Notes: a model not told the origin generated them from the sequence alone. Counted from the stretch's first letter, positions 7,303 to 15,346 are shown. The stretch is 61,592 nucleotides of DNA from DATEHQ01 sp035279525 (GCA_035279525.1 DATEHQ010000068.1:1-61592); one strand, 5' to 3'. Made by a program: numbers and translations.

Positions 7303-8214
7303 GTGGTCTCGCCGACGTTTTTCCGCCGTCTTGCCGTCGTGACCGCGCTTTTCGCTTACCTGCAGATCGCGCTCGGCGGAGTCGTGAGGGTCACCGGCTC
7401 GGGTCTCGGCTGCCCCGACTGGCCGCTGTGTCACGGCCGTCCATATCCGCCCGCGAACCTCCCATCGATCATCGAGTACACACATCGCGCGGTAGGCAGC
7501 GTGACCGGGCTGTTTGTCATCGCCACCGTTGTCCTCGCGTGGATGGTGTTCCGCGCACGCCGTCCGGTCGTGACGTGGCTCGCGTCCGCCGCCCTCGTCG
7601 CGTACGGATCGGAAGGGTTGCTCGGCGGAATCGTCGTGCACTACCAGCTCCCATCGTGGGTCGTGCTCGTCCACCTCAGTCTCGCGATGATCATCCTCGG
7701 CCTGCTCGTGGCCACCGCCATGACATCGATGCCGGCTTCGGCCGGGATCCGCGATGCATCGTTCCGGGGCACAGCCGCCGTGACGGCCGGCGCGACCTAC
7801 GTGCTCCTGCTCACCGGGTCGACGGTGGTCGCCAGCGGGGCCGACGAGCGCTGCCACACGTGGCCTCTGTGCGGGTCGGGCCTTTCGCCCAGCTTCGCGG
7901 GCGTCGACGCCTTCACGATGCTGCATCGGGGCGCGGTGCTGCTGATCGGCATCCTGATCGTCTATGTGGCGATCCAGGCGATGAGGCGACCGCAGCTGCG
8001 CGCTGCCGGGGTGGCCACCATGGTGGTGTTCCTCCTGCAGGTGGCGGTCGGCGCCGGCGCCGCGCTGACCGATGGGCCTCTCTTCAACGGCCTTCACGTG
8101 GCGATCGCGACGCTTGTCTGGGCGGGGACCCTTTCCATCCCTCTCCTCGCCCTCGAGCGAGTCGATCGCGAGCCCGCGTTTTCGCGACTCACTGTCGACA
8201 AAGGGCCGGCGTGA
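7303..8214 (+). CDS. ctaA: Heme A synthase (CtaA/Cox15)
   Basis: A 303-residue polytopic membrane protein of about eight spans. Conserved features are GGVVRVTGSGLGCPDWPLCHG near the N-terminus (described by its CPDWPLC pair of cysteines), EYTHRAVGSV, and a second-half CHTWPLCGSG with MLHRGAV. The four histidines for heme ligation are in these stretches. It oxidises heme O to heme A for aa3-type oxidases. GTG start. The last bases GTGA overlap the start of ctaB, so the two are translationally coupled, in the usual ctaA-ctaB order. Confidence 0.93.
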   Translation: MVSPTFFRRLAVVTALFAYLQIALGGVVRVTGSGLGCPDWPLCHGRPYPPANLPSIIEYTHRAVGSVTGLFVIATVVLAWMVFRARRPVVTWLASAALVAYGSEGLLGGIVVHYQLPSWVVLVHLSLAMIILGLLVATAMTSMPASAGIRDASFRGTAAVTAGATYVLLLTGSTVVASGADERCHTWPLCGSGLSPSFAGVDAFTMLHRGAVLLIGILIVYVAIQAMRRPQLRAAGVATMVVFLLQVAVGAGAALTDGPLFNGLHVAIATLVWAGTLSIPLLALERVDREPAFSRLTVDKGPA

Positions 8215-9101
8215 GCGTATTGACCGCAGCGGCGGGACGCCGAGGCATCGCAGCGACGGCGCGCGACTACGTGAGCCTTTTGAAGTTGCGCATCGTCGCT
8301 CTGCTCGACGCGACGGCCGTGGGCGTGATGTTCCCGGCGGCGCAGGGTCACCCGGGCTGGCTTGCCGTGGGGGCGGTGCTGGTCGGAGGAACCTTCGCCG
8401 CCGGTGGCGCACATTCCATCAACTGCTGGTTCGACCGCGACATCGACGCCGCGATGAACCGGACCCGCGGGCGTCCGCTTCCCGACGGCCGAATACCCCC
8501 GTGGCACGCGCTGGCGCTGGGCATCGCGCTGAACGTGCTCGCCTTCGCTGTGTTGTGGGCGGGCGCCAACCTGCTCGCGGCTTCACTCGCCTTGAGCGGA
8601 ACCCTGATCTACGTCTTCGTCTACACCATGTGGTTGAAGCGCTGGACCCCGCAGAACATCGTGATCGGCGGATCGGCCGGGGCCGTGCCACCTCTGGTCG
8701 GCTGGGCGGCGGCCACCGGCGGTCTCGACGTCACCGCGCTGGCGTTGTTCGCAGTGATCTTCTTCTGGACGCCCCCACATTTCTGGGCCCTCGCGCAGAT
8801 GATCAAGAAGGACTACGCCAGGGCCAACATCCCGATGCTGCCGGTGCTGGCGTCTGGCGCGGCCAAGCGGCAGAGCATCGGTTACGCCGTGCTGGCGGGA
8901 GGCGCCAGCCTCGTTCCGTTTTTCACGCACTCGGCAGGGGCGGTCTACCTGGCGGGCGCCATCGTGCTCGGCATCGGACTGGTCGCGGTCACTGTGCTCG
9001 ACCTGAACGGACGCCGCTGGAGCCGCCGCGTGTTCGCCTACTCGCTTCTCTACGTCGCGATGCTCTTCACGCTCTTCGCGCTGTCGCCCCTGCTCCCATG
9101 A
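8211..9101 (+). CDS. ctaB: Protoheme IX farnesyltransferase (heme O synthase)
   Basis: A 296-residue UbiA-family prenyltransferase. The aspartate-rich first motif NCWFDRDIDAAMNRTRGRPL and the second-half TPPHFWALAQMIKKDYARAN are those of CtaB/Cox10. It attaches farnesyl to protoheme IX, making heme O for CtaA. About eight or nine membrane spans. The GTG start overlaps the ctaA stop by 4 nt and its own stop overlaps the next ATG (ATGA), so the whole run from ctaA to the sulfurtransferase is probably one transcript. Confidence 0.95.
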   Translation: MSVLTAAAGRRGIAATARDYVSLLKLRIVALLDATAVGVMFPAAQGHPGWLAVGAVLVGGTFAAGGAHSINCWFDRDIDAAMNRTRGRPLPDGRIPPWHALALGIALNVLAFAVLWAGANLLAASLALSGTLIYVFVYTMWLKRWTPQNIVIGGSAGAVPPLVGWAAATGGLDVTALALFAVIFFWTPPHFWALAQMIKKDYARANIPMLPVLASGAAKRQSIGYAVLAGGASLVPFFTHSAGAVYLAGAIVLGIGLVAVTVLDLNGRRWSRRVFAYSLLYVAMLFTLFALSPLLP

Positions 9102-9775
9102 GCGCCGGGGCGGGGCTCGAGATCGTCCGCCTGCACCTGGCCGAGCTTGCGGCCTTCAACCACATCCCGGTCCATGGCTTCGTGATCAAGCATCCGCGAG
9201 CGGGCGCGATCCTGGTCGATACCGGCGTGGGTTGGCCGACCGAGCTCGTCAAGGAATGGCAGGTGGTCAATCGGCACGCCGCGGACGCGCTGGGCGAGCA
9301 CGACCTCAGCCCGGCAGACGTGCGGATCGTGATCAACAGCCACCTCCACTTCGACCACTGCGGCCAGAACGCGGTTTTCAAGCACGCGCCGTTCTACATT
9401 CAGCGCACCGAGCTCGCGCGCGCGCGTCGGGAGGAGACGACGACGTCCGAATGGTTCGATTTCGCGGGCGCACGCTTCGAGCTGATCGACGGTGACGCCG
9501 AGATCGCCGACGGGGTGAAGGTGGTCGCCACGCCGGGTCATACCGCGGGCCATCAGAGCGTGCTGGTCGAGGCGAAGGACGGATCGGCGGTGATGATCGG
9601 CGACGCGGCCTATACCTCCGACATCTATCAGGCGGGGGATAGGGCCGACCTGAGCAGGTGGCCGGGACAGCATTCCGAAAAGCAGGCATGGACGGAGTCG
9701 CTCCACAAGCTCCACGGCCTGCATCCGCACGCCGTCCATTTCTGCCACGACACGCGAGTCTTCGGGACCGAATGA
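9098..9775 (+). CDS. Metallo-beta-lactamase-fold hydrolase (lactonase-like)
   Basis: A 225-residue MBL-fold protein. It has SHLHFDHCG (His82, His84, Asp86, His87), the downstream metal ligand in TPGHTAGHQS, and GDAAYT for the bridging Asp. Order and length resemble the AttM/AiiA N-acyl-homoserine lactonase branch, but that branch includes many enzymes of other function, so no substrate is assigned. The ATG overlaps the ctaB stop by 4 nt. Confidence 0.8.
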   Translation: MSAGAGLEIVRLHLAELAAFNHIPVHGFVIKHPRAGAILVDTGVGWPTELVKEWQVVNRHAADALGEHDLSPADVRIVINSHLHFDHCGQNAVFKHAPFYIQRTELARARREETTTSEWFDFAGARFELIDGDAEIADGVKVVATPGHTAGHQSVLVEAKDGSAVMIGDAAYTSDIYQAGDRADLSRWPGQHSEKQAWTESLHKLHGLHPHAVHFCHDTRVFGTE

Positions 9776-10602
9776 GCTTCGGCCCGCTGGTCGACGCCCG
9801 CTGGCTTCACGAGCACGTCGACGACATGGACCTGAGGGTGATCGACTTCCGCTGGTACCTGATCGCGAGCCGCTTCGGTCGCGACGAGTACCTGAAGGGC
9901 CACATCCCGGGCGCGGTGTTCGTCGATCTCGGCGACGTGACGGGCAGTCGGGACGAAGGCAACCAGGGCCGTCACCCGCTGCCCACGCCGCAACATTTCG
10001 AGCACGCGATGCGCGGCGCCGGCGTCGGCAGCGACACGAAGGTGGTCGTGTACGACGACGCGGGGGGCTCGGTCGCGGCCAGGTTGTGGTTCCTGCTCGA
10101 GTGGTTCGGGCACCGCGCGCAGGCGGTCCTGGACGGCGGCCTAGCGGCGTGGCACGGCCCGCTGGAGACCACGGCGCCCGCCGTGGCGCCTGGCGATTTT
10201 CGTGCCAAGCAGCCCGATTCCACGCGCGTCGTGGACTTTCGTGGTGTCGAGGGCTTGCGTGGGGTGGTGCTGCTCGACGCGCGGGCAGGCGGCAGGTATC
10301 GAGGCGAGGCTGAGCCTGTCGATCCCAAGGCCGGCCACGTTCCCGGGGCGCGCAGCGCGCCGTGGAGCGACAACCTCGGCCCAGAAGGCCGCTTCAGGCC
10401 GCCGAAGGAGCTGCGTCACAGGTACACGGAGCTCGGAGCCGAAGGTGGCGCCGTCGTCTACTGCGGATCCGGGGTCAACGCGTGCCACGACCTGCTGGCG
10501 CTTCGGCTCGCCGGAATCGACGACGTGAGGCTGTACGCCGGCTCGTGGAGCGACTGGTCGAACCGTGACCTTCCCGTCGCGACCGGCGCCGAACCCGGAT
10601 AG
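9772..10602 (+). CDS. Thiosulfate/3-mercaptopyruvate sulfurtransferase (two rhodanese domains)
   Basis: A 276-residue tandem rhodanese. The N-terminal domain (about 1-130) has GHIPGAVFVDL and lacks the catalytic Cys, as normal for the family. The C-terminal domain has GHVPGARSAPW and the active loop CGSGVNAC, where the first Cys carries the persulfide. It transfers sulfur from thiosulfate or mercaptopyruvate to cyanide or a thiol acceptor. The ATG overlaps the stop of the MBL gene by 4 nt. Confidence 0.9.
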   Translation: MSFGPLVDARWLHEHVDDMDLRVIDFRWYLIASRFGRDEYLKGHIPGAVFVDLGDVTGSRDEGNQGRHPLPTPQHFEHAMRGAGVGSDTKVVVYDDAGGSVAARLWFLLEWFGHRAQAVLDGGLAAWHGPLETTAPAVAPGDFRAKQPDSTRVVDFRGVEGLRGVVLLDARAGGRYRGEAEPVDPKAGHVPGARSAPWSDNLGPEGRFRPPKELRHRYTELGAEGGAVVYCGSGVNACHDLLALRLAGIDDVRLYAGSWSDWSNRDLPVATGAEPG

Positions 10603-10627
10603 CCGGCGGCTCGATTACGATTCGAAC

Positions 10628-11416
10628 GTGATCCTGAAGGGAAAGCGCGTGCTGATCGCCGGCATGTCGGACCGCCGCAGCATCGGCTACTCCATCGCTC
10701 AGGAAGCGCAGCGCGAAGGTGCCGAGATCTTGCTCACGAGCTTCGGCCGGATGATGAGCATCACGCAGATGACGGCAAAAAAACTCGACCCGGTGCCCGA
10801 CATCCTCGAGATGGACGTCACAAAACCAAGCGATGTCGCCGAAGCTGTGAAGCAGACCGCTCAGCGCTGGGACCGCGTAGACGGTCTCGTGCATTCGGTC
10901 GCATTCGCGCCCGCGGATGCCCTCGGGGGCCAGTTTCTCAACACGCCGTGGGAAAGTGCGGCGACAGCTTTCCAGGTCAGCGCGTTCTCATTCAAGGAGC
11001 TCGCTGCGGGATTCCTTCCATTGATGAAAGAGCACGGCGGTTCTCTGGTCACCCTTGACTTCGACAATTCGAGCAACGCCTGGCCGAAATACGACTGGAT
11101 GGGCGTTTCGAAAGCCGCGCTGGAATCGGTGACCAGGTATCTCGCGCGCGACCTCGGACGCTACAAGATCCGGGTCAACGCCGTGTGCGCCGGACCCCTG
11201 GCGACGCTGGCCGCCAGCGGCATCCCGGGCTTCAAGGACTTCGAGGAGGTCTGGGAGAAGCGCGCCCCGCTCGGCTGGAGCCTGCAGGACAAGGCGCCCG
11301 TCGGACGGGCCGTCTGCATGCTCCTCTCCGACTACCTGGACATGACCACGGGCGAGCTCCTGCACGTCGACGGCGGCTACCACGCGATGGGGACCGAGCT
11401 GCCACCGGTCGAGTGA
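10628..11416 (+). CDS. fabI: Enoyl-ACP reductase FabI (InhA-like SDR)
   Basis: A 262-residue short-chain dehydrogenase for the last step of fatty-acid elongation. Features are the FabI/InhA-type nucleotide loop AGMSDRRSIGYSIA (no classical GxxxGxG), VHSVAFAP and the catalytic pair Tyr155...Lys162 within KYDWMGVSKAALES. The stretches LDFDNSS and GPLATLAASGI resemble mycobacterial InhA more than E. coli FabI. Start taken at GTG 10628 (NVILKGKRVLI), which matches family length; an upstream ATG at 10565 would lie inside the sulfurtransferase gene. It should be the target site of triclosan-type inhibitors. Confidence 0.9.
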   Translation: MILKGKRVLIAGMSDRRSIGYSIAQEAQREGAEILLTSFGRMMSITQMTAKKLDPVPDILEMDVTKPSDVAEAVKQTAQRWDRVDGLVHSVAFAPADALGGQFLNTPWESAATAFQVSAFSFKELAAGFLPLMKEHGGSLVTLDFDNSSNAWPKYDWMGVSKAALESVTRYLARDLGRYKIRVNAVCAGPLATLAASGIPGFKDFEEVWEKRAPLGWSLQDKAPVGRAVCMLLSDYLDMTTGELLHVDGGYHAMGTELPPVE

Positions 11417-11548
11417 CCCCACATGTTGTGCTCGCGTGGCGACAACGGCGCAACATCGTGTTAGGCTCTGCCGAAATCCTGCCGGGCGCCCGACGCCTGC
11501 GGCGTGAGGACCCTCAGGGAAATACCGCCAATCAGGGAGGAATGGAGT

Positions 11549-11962
11549 TTGCGGGAGTGCCTGGTGATCTATGTGGACGCCGCTCTCGACAAGAACGGCC
11601 GGGCCGGATGCGGCCTGGCCGTTTTCGTTAGAGGCCGGGCCGTTTATACGGAGTCGTTCGGTTTCTCGCACCTGGGTGGCTCGGCCCAGCTGGAGGCTCA
11701 TGTCTGCGCGGGCGCGCTCGACCTGGCCGCCGCGCGATGGCCTTATCACAGGGTGATCGTCCGCACCGACTGCGCTCCTGTAGTCAGAAGTCGCATGCCG
11801 TCCAGCGATAGTTTTCGCGTCGCGGTGCACGAAGTCCGCGAGCGATGCCGGCGCGGATGGCGCGTGGTTCGTTATGTGAGTCGTAAAGCGAATCCCGCGC
11901 ATGAATTGGCACGGGAAGGATTGAAAAGCGTCACCAAACAACCCATGCTCGCGGCCGCATAG
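11549..11962 (+). CDS. RNase H-fold protein with altered last active-site residue
   Basis: About 137 residues. The RNase HI core is recognisable: IYVDAAL (Asp10), QLEAHVCAGAL (Glu49) and RTDCAPV (Asp74). The fourth carboxylate, normally Asp in an AD.LA motif, is His118 in NPAHELARE. Family members hydrolyse RNA in RNA-DNA hybrids; loss of the fourth Asp weakens but need not abolish this. Start TTG is chosen from the GGAGG eight bases ahead; an in-frame GTG at 11504 would add 15 residues. A strong terminator follows the stop. Confidence 0.65.
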   Translation: MRECLVIYVDAALDKNGRAGCGLAVFVRGRAVYTESFGFSHLGGSAQLEAHVCAGALDLAAARWPYHRVIVRTDCAPVVRSRMPSSDSFRVAVHEVRERCRRGWRVVRYVSRKANPAHELAREGLKSVTKQPMLAAA

Positions 11963-11972
11963 CGCGCATTTA

Positions 11973-12000
11973 TTTCAACTCAATCGGGTGCGGTTATACT
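11973..12000 (+). promoter_or_regulatory. Candidate promoter of the AT-hook gene, nested in the terminator
   Basis: TATACT (11995-12000) is a good -10 box, with a weak TTTCAA (11973-11978) 16 bp upstream as -35. Transcription would begin about 12006-12008, so this RNA would contain only the right arm of the terminator hairpin and would not be terminated. The Shine-Dalgarno CAGGAG follows at 12031 and the ATG at 12042. Confidence 0.5.
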
Positions 12001-12030
12001 CGCCTTTAACCGCACCCGAATTTTGTTTTT
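11984..12030 (+). terminator. Strong rho-independent terminator after the RNase H-fold gene
   Basis: TCGGGTGCGGTT (11984-11995) pairs without mismatch with AACCGCACCCGA (12008-12019), leaving a 12-nt loop, and is followed by the T-tract TTTTGTTTTT (12021-12030). This is the clearest intrinsic terminator of the window. The loop and the left arm also contain the -10 box of the next gene. Confidence 0.9.
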
Positions 12031-12041
12031 CAGGAGACGAC

Positions 12042-12416
12042 ATGTCACCCGAGGAAGCACAACCATCTCAGCCCGCAAAGCGCGGACGTCGCGGAAGACC
12101 ACCTGGTTCGAAAAATTCGACGACAGCGCGCACGCGTCACAAGCGCGAAGGTGGAAGCGAGCTCGTCATGCGGCTGAATGCGATGGTGGCGGACCTGATC
12201 AAGGAGAACCGCCAGCTCCGCCGTCAGGTCGTAAAGCTGACCGAGCGCGGATCGTCGGCGTCCTCTGGCAACGTCGAGCGCGGGCTGCGCACCATCTCCA
12301 GGCGCGTCGAGCGCGCGCTCTCAGGCGGCACGAAGCGGCGCCGCCGCAAGACGACGGCCGCCTCCGGCAACGGGCGGCGCAAGCCGGCGACGCGGAGGCG
12401 AAAGAAGTCCGCCTGA
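12042..12416 (+). CDS. Small basic AT-hook DNA-binding protein
   Basis: A 124-residue, very basic protein. An AT-hook core RGRPPGSK sits at residues 17-24; a helical, leucine-spaced segment with coiled-coil character follows (about 40-68, including LIKENRQLRRQVVKL); the C-terminal third is a Lys/Arg-rich tail with TRRRKKSA at the end. This suggests a minor-groove-binding, dimerising nucleoid protein, functionally comparable to Lsr2 or histone-like proteins, though I do not recognise a named family. ATG chosen for its CAGGAG at the correct distance. It has its own candidate promoter. Confidence 0.7.
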   Translation: MSPEEAQPSQPAKRGRRGRPPGSKNSTTARTRHKREGGSELVMRLNAMVADLIKENRQLRRQVVKLTERGSSASSGNVERGLRTISRRVERALSGGTKRRRRKTTAASGNGRRKPATRRRKKSA

Positions 12417-12426
12417 GCAGCGCGGC

Positions 12427-12873
12427 TTAGCGGAATCCCGCCGCGGCGTTCATGTGCCGGGCCGTGCGGTAGGCATCGACGATGCTGAAAAGCCAGAGCG
12501 TCCCGCCGCCAAGCTCCATCGGTACGCCTATGGTGGCGCCGATCACGCTCAGGTCGAGGTCGAAGCCGAAGAACTGAAGGCCACCGATGCCGACCAGGTA
12601 GCCGATCCCTTTCAGGTTGTGCCCGAGGTAGAAATGTCCAAGCCCCGGCACGATCGCCAGCGCGGCGGCAAGCAGCGGGTTTTTCGGCCGCGCGATCGCG
12701 GCGCCATACGGTGGCGCTCCGTAGCGGTAGGCATTCGCCGGGGCCTGGTAGGCGCCTGGATTCCCTGAGGCCTGATACGCGCCGGAAGCCGGCGATCCGC
12801 AGCGTGGGCACGGGGCATTCGGATTGGTGAGCGGAGCCCCGCATCGTCCGCACAGCACTTCGGAGGCAGCCAT
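12427..12873 (-). CDS. Zinc-ribbon TM2-like membrane protein
   Basis: A 148-residue protein. The N-terminus has a zinc ribbon with two Cys-x-x-Cys knuckles (CGRCG and CPRCG), then an Ala/Tyr/Pro/Gly-rich linker (about 30-60), then two or three membrane spans holding IVPGLGHFYLGHNLKGIGYL, the PGLG-x-x-Y-x-G pattern of TM2-domain and related proteins. Function unknown. It converges on the AT-hook gene with 10 bp between stops and diverges from the acyl-CoA dehydrogenase gene with 37 bp between starts. Confidence 0.7.
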   Translation of the reverse strand: MAASEVLCGRCGAPLTNPNAPCPRCGSPASGAYQASGNPGAYQAPANAYRYGAPPYGAAIARPKNPLLAAALAIVPGLGHFYLGHNLKGIGYLVGIGGLQFFGFDLDLSVIGATIGVPMELGGGTLWLFSIVDAYRTARHMNAAAGFR

Positions 12874-12910
12874 CACTTTCAGTTTGCCGCAATTTGCTAG
12901 CCTCCAAACC

Positions 12911-14083
12911 GTGGATCTCGGCTTCAGCGCCGAAGAGGAGGCCTTCCGAAAAGAGGTCAGTTCCTGGCTCGATCTGAACCTCCCCGCCGAGTGGCGCCAT
13001 CGCGGGGTCGGCGGGTACCGCGAGGACGACGACACCGAGATCCAGCGAGCCTGGCAGCGTCGCCTGTACGAGGGCGGCTGGTTGAAGCTGGGCTGGCCCG
13101 AGTCGGCCGGCGGCCGCCCCGCCACCGCTGTCATGCAGGCGATCTACCAGGAGGAGATGGCGAACGTTGGCGCCCCGATCATCCTCGGCCGCCTCGGAGT
13201 CAGCCTCCTCGCGCCTTCCCTGCTCGTCCACGGCTCGGACTGGCAGCAAGAGACGTACGTCGAGAAGATCCTCAGGGGGGATCTGATCTTCTGCCAGGGC
13301 TTCAGCGAGCCGGACGCGGGCAGCGACCTGGCCGGGCTGCGGACTCGCGCCGAGCGGAAGGACGGCCACTGGGTTCTCGACGGCCAGAAGACCTGGTCTA
13401 GCGGCGCCCACTATGCCGACAAGAGCTTTCTTCTCGCGCGGTGCGATCCCGCGGCCGACGCGCATCGAGGAATCGGCTTCTTCCTGGTCGACATGCATCA
13501 GCCCGGGGTCGAAGTACGCCGCATCAAGCAGATGACCGGCGGCGGCGAGTTCTCGGAGATCTTCCTCTCGGGCGCGGTCGTCGAAGACCGCGACCTGGTC
13601 GGTGGTCCCGCCGCCGGTTGGAAGATCGCCATGACCGTGTTCGGCTTCGAGCGGGGCGGGCTCGCGCAGGCGGCTCGCTTCGAGCGTGCCGTGCAGCAGC
13701 TCGCGCAGCTGACGCGCGACCGCGGCGCCGGCGCGGACCCGAGCACGCGCCAGAAGGTCGCCCAGGCGCAGATCGAAGCGCACGTCTTTCGCCTGATCGG
13801 CCTGCGCAACCTGACCAAGGCGCAGCACGGCCAGGCGCCAGGCCCGGAGGCGAGCCTGACCAAGCTCTACTGGAGCGAGATGGACAAGCGGCTCCAGGAC
13901 CTCGCGGTCGGAGTGCAGGGACTGTACGGCGCCCTCGCGCCGGAGTCTCCCGCGGCCATCGAGGAAGGTCGCTGGCAGTATGGATGGATGTGGGCGCAGG
14001 CGGAGACGATCTACGCCGGCTCGTCCGAAATCCAGCGCAACATCATCGCCGAGCGCGTGCTCGGACTTCCGCGCGGCCGATGA
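12911..14083 (+). CDS. Acyl-CoA dehydrogenase (FadE-type)
   Basis: A 390-residue flavoprotein catalysing alpha,beta-dehydrogenation of an acyl-CoA. It contains the CQGFSEPDAGSDLAGLRTRA FAD/substrate loop, a WVLDGQKTWSSGAHYAD strand and ETIYAGSSEIQRNIIAERVL near the C-terminus. The catalytic Glu position is not assigned with certainty. It belongs to the two-gene or multi-copy actinobacterial FadE branch that often acts on sterol or branched acyl chains. GTG start gives VDLGFSAEEEAFR. The ATGA overlap couples it to the two hydratase-like genes, suggesting an acyl-CoA oxidation module. Confidence 0.9.
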   Translation: MDLGFSAEEEAFRKEVSSWLDLNLPAEWRHRGVGGYREDDDTEIQRAWQRRLYEGGWLKLGWPESAGGRPATAVMQAIYQEEMANVGAPIILGRLGVSLLAPSLLVHGSDWQQETYVEKILRGDLIFCQGFSEPDAGSDLAGLRTRAERKDGHWVLDGQKTWSSGAHYADKSFLLARCDPAADAHRGIGFFLVDMHQPGVEVRRIKQMTGGGEFSEIFLSGAVVEDRDLVGGPAAGWKIAMTVFGFERGGLAQAARFERAVQQLAQLTRDRGAGADPSTRQKVAQAQIEAHVFRLIGLRNLTKAQHGQAPGPEASLTKLYWSEMDKRLQDLAVGVQGLYGALAPESPAAIEEGRWQYGWMWAQAETIYAGSSEIQRNIIAERVLGLPRGR

Positions 14084-14499
14084 GCGCTGTCGCTTCGGTC
14101 GTCGATCGCCTTCGATCACGCATCGGAGTTGCCACGCCGCCGATCGATGCCGCCGTCGAGCCAGGCCACCTCAGTCGCTTCGCACAGGCCATCGGCGATC
14201 CGAATCCCCGCTGGCTCGAGGAAGCCCCGCCCACGTTCCTCGTCGCGCTCGCACCCGTATCACTCCACCTCGAGGAGGCCGAGGAATACGGGACGGGGTG
14301 GCTCAACGGAGGGAACCGATTCGAGTATTTCGAGCCTGTGCGCGTGGGCGACCACATCACATCGACCGGGCGTGTGGCGGACGTCTACGAAAAGTCGGGC
14401 TCGAGCGGAGAGATGCTCTTCATCATCTTCGAGACGGATTACACCAACCAGCGCGGCAGCCTGGTGGCGCGGCTGCGCGGGACCATGATCCGCCGATGA
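14080..14499 (+). CDS. MaoC-like N-terminal-type hydratase subunit
   Basis: A 139-residue hot-dog-fold protein of the FAS1-type dehydratase (MaoC_dehydrat_N) group. It shows VEPGHLSRFAQAIGDPNPRW and NGGNRFEYFEPVRVGDHITS, and lacks the His/Asp hydratase pair, as expected for the non-catalytic partner. The next gene supplies the catalytic half. Such split pairs form heteromeric enoyl-CoA hydratases, as in ChsH1-ChsH2 of mycobacteria. Overlaps both neighbours by 4 nt. Confidence 0.8.
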   Translation: MSAVASVVDRLRSRIGVATPPIDAAVEPGHLSRFAQAIGDPNPRWLEEAPPTFLVALAPVSLHLEEAEEYGTGWLNGGNRFEYFEPVRVGDHITSTGRVADVYEKSGSSGEMLFIIFETDYTNQRGSLVARLRGTMIRR

Positions 14500-14888
14500 A
14501 CGTTCGGGTCGGTGACGAGCTCCCCGAGCTGACCAAGCACCCGACCACGCGTCAGCTGGTGCAGTATGCCGGCGCGCAGGGCGACTTCTATGAGATCCAC
14601 TACGACCAGGACTACGCCCGCGGCGTCGGGCTTCCGGGGGTGATCCTCCACGGCCTGCTCAAGGCCGGATTCCTCGGCCAGCTCTTGACGGACTGGCTGG
14701 GCGACCGCGGAACGGTGAAGGCGTTCGAGGTGAGCTACAGGGGGATCGACGTTCCCGGCCGTCCGTATCGCTGCCGCGGCAAGGTGACGGGCGTCCAGGG
14801 CGACCAGGTCGAGCTCGAGCTGTGGGGCGAAGACCCGGAGGGCAGGCGGACGACGGTGGGCAGCGCTACGGTTGTGCTGTCCAGCTGA
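14496..14888 (+). CDS. MaoC-like enoyl-CoA hydratase, catalytic subunit
   Basis: A 130-residue hot-dog-fold protein with the catalytic hydratase motif YAGAQGDFYEIHYDQDYAR, i.e. Asp then His five residues on, followed by GLPGVILHGLLKAG. It hydrates trans-2-enoyl-CoA. Together with the previous gene it probably makes one enzyme acting on the product of the acyl-CoA dehydrogenase. The stop TGA overlaps the ATG of the following membrane gene (TGATG). Confidence 0.85.
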   Translation: MNVRVGDELPELTKHPTTRQLVQYAGAQGDFYEIHYDQDYARGVGLPGVILHGLLKAGFLGQLLTDWLGDRGTVKAFEVSYRGIDVPGRPYRCRGKVTGVQGDQVELELWGEDPEGRRTTVGSATVVLSS

Positions 14889-15346
14889 TGTTCTCGCTCT
14901 ATCTGCTGCTGAAATTCATCCACATCGCCGCCGCGATCACCGCGGTGGGCGCCAACATCACCTATGGGGTCTGGAGCACGCGCGTGGCGAGCCAAACCGC
15001 CCACCTCTCCTTTGTGCTGAAGACGATCCGGTTCCTCGACAACCGCATCGCCAATCCTGCTTACGGCGTCCTTTTCCTGACCGGCCTGATCATGGTCTTC
15101 GTGGGCAGGTGGTCGATAACTTCGTTCTGGATCATCGCGGCAATAGTCCTGTTCATCGCAATCGCTGCGATCGGTGGCGCGGTCTTCACGCCGCTGGTGC
15201 GCAACCAGATCAGGCTGGTGGATGCGGGTCAGGAGGACTCGCCAGAGTTTGTCCGGCTCTCGCGAAGGAACGCGATGCTTGGCCCGGGACTTGGACTGCT
15301 GGTCGTTCTGATCCTCGTCATGATGGTCTTCAAGCCGACCCTGTAG
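14888..15346 (+). CDS. DUF2269-type small integral membrane protein
   Basis: A 152-residue protein with four membrane spans: residues about 2-24, 45-66, 74-97 and 128-148. KFIHIAAAITAVGANITYG at the front is typical of DUF2269 proteins, which are uncharacterised. The final segment overlaps the antisense end of the next gene by 118 bp. Confidence 0.75.
   Translation: MFSLYLLLKFIHIAAAITAVGANITYGVWSTRVASQTAHLSFVLKTIRFLDNRIANPAYGVLFLTGLIMVFVGRWSITSFWIIAAIVLFIAIAAIGGAVFTPLVRNQIRLVDAGQEDSPEFVRLSRRNAMLGPGLGLLVVLILVMMVFKPTL

Noticed and set aside
12224..14119. A 631-codon minus-strand frame opposite the acyl-CoA dehydrogenase
   Set aside because: It crosses the clearly coded zinc-ribbon gene in a different frame; its composition is non-protein-like.
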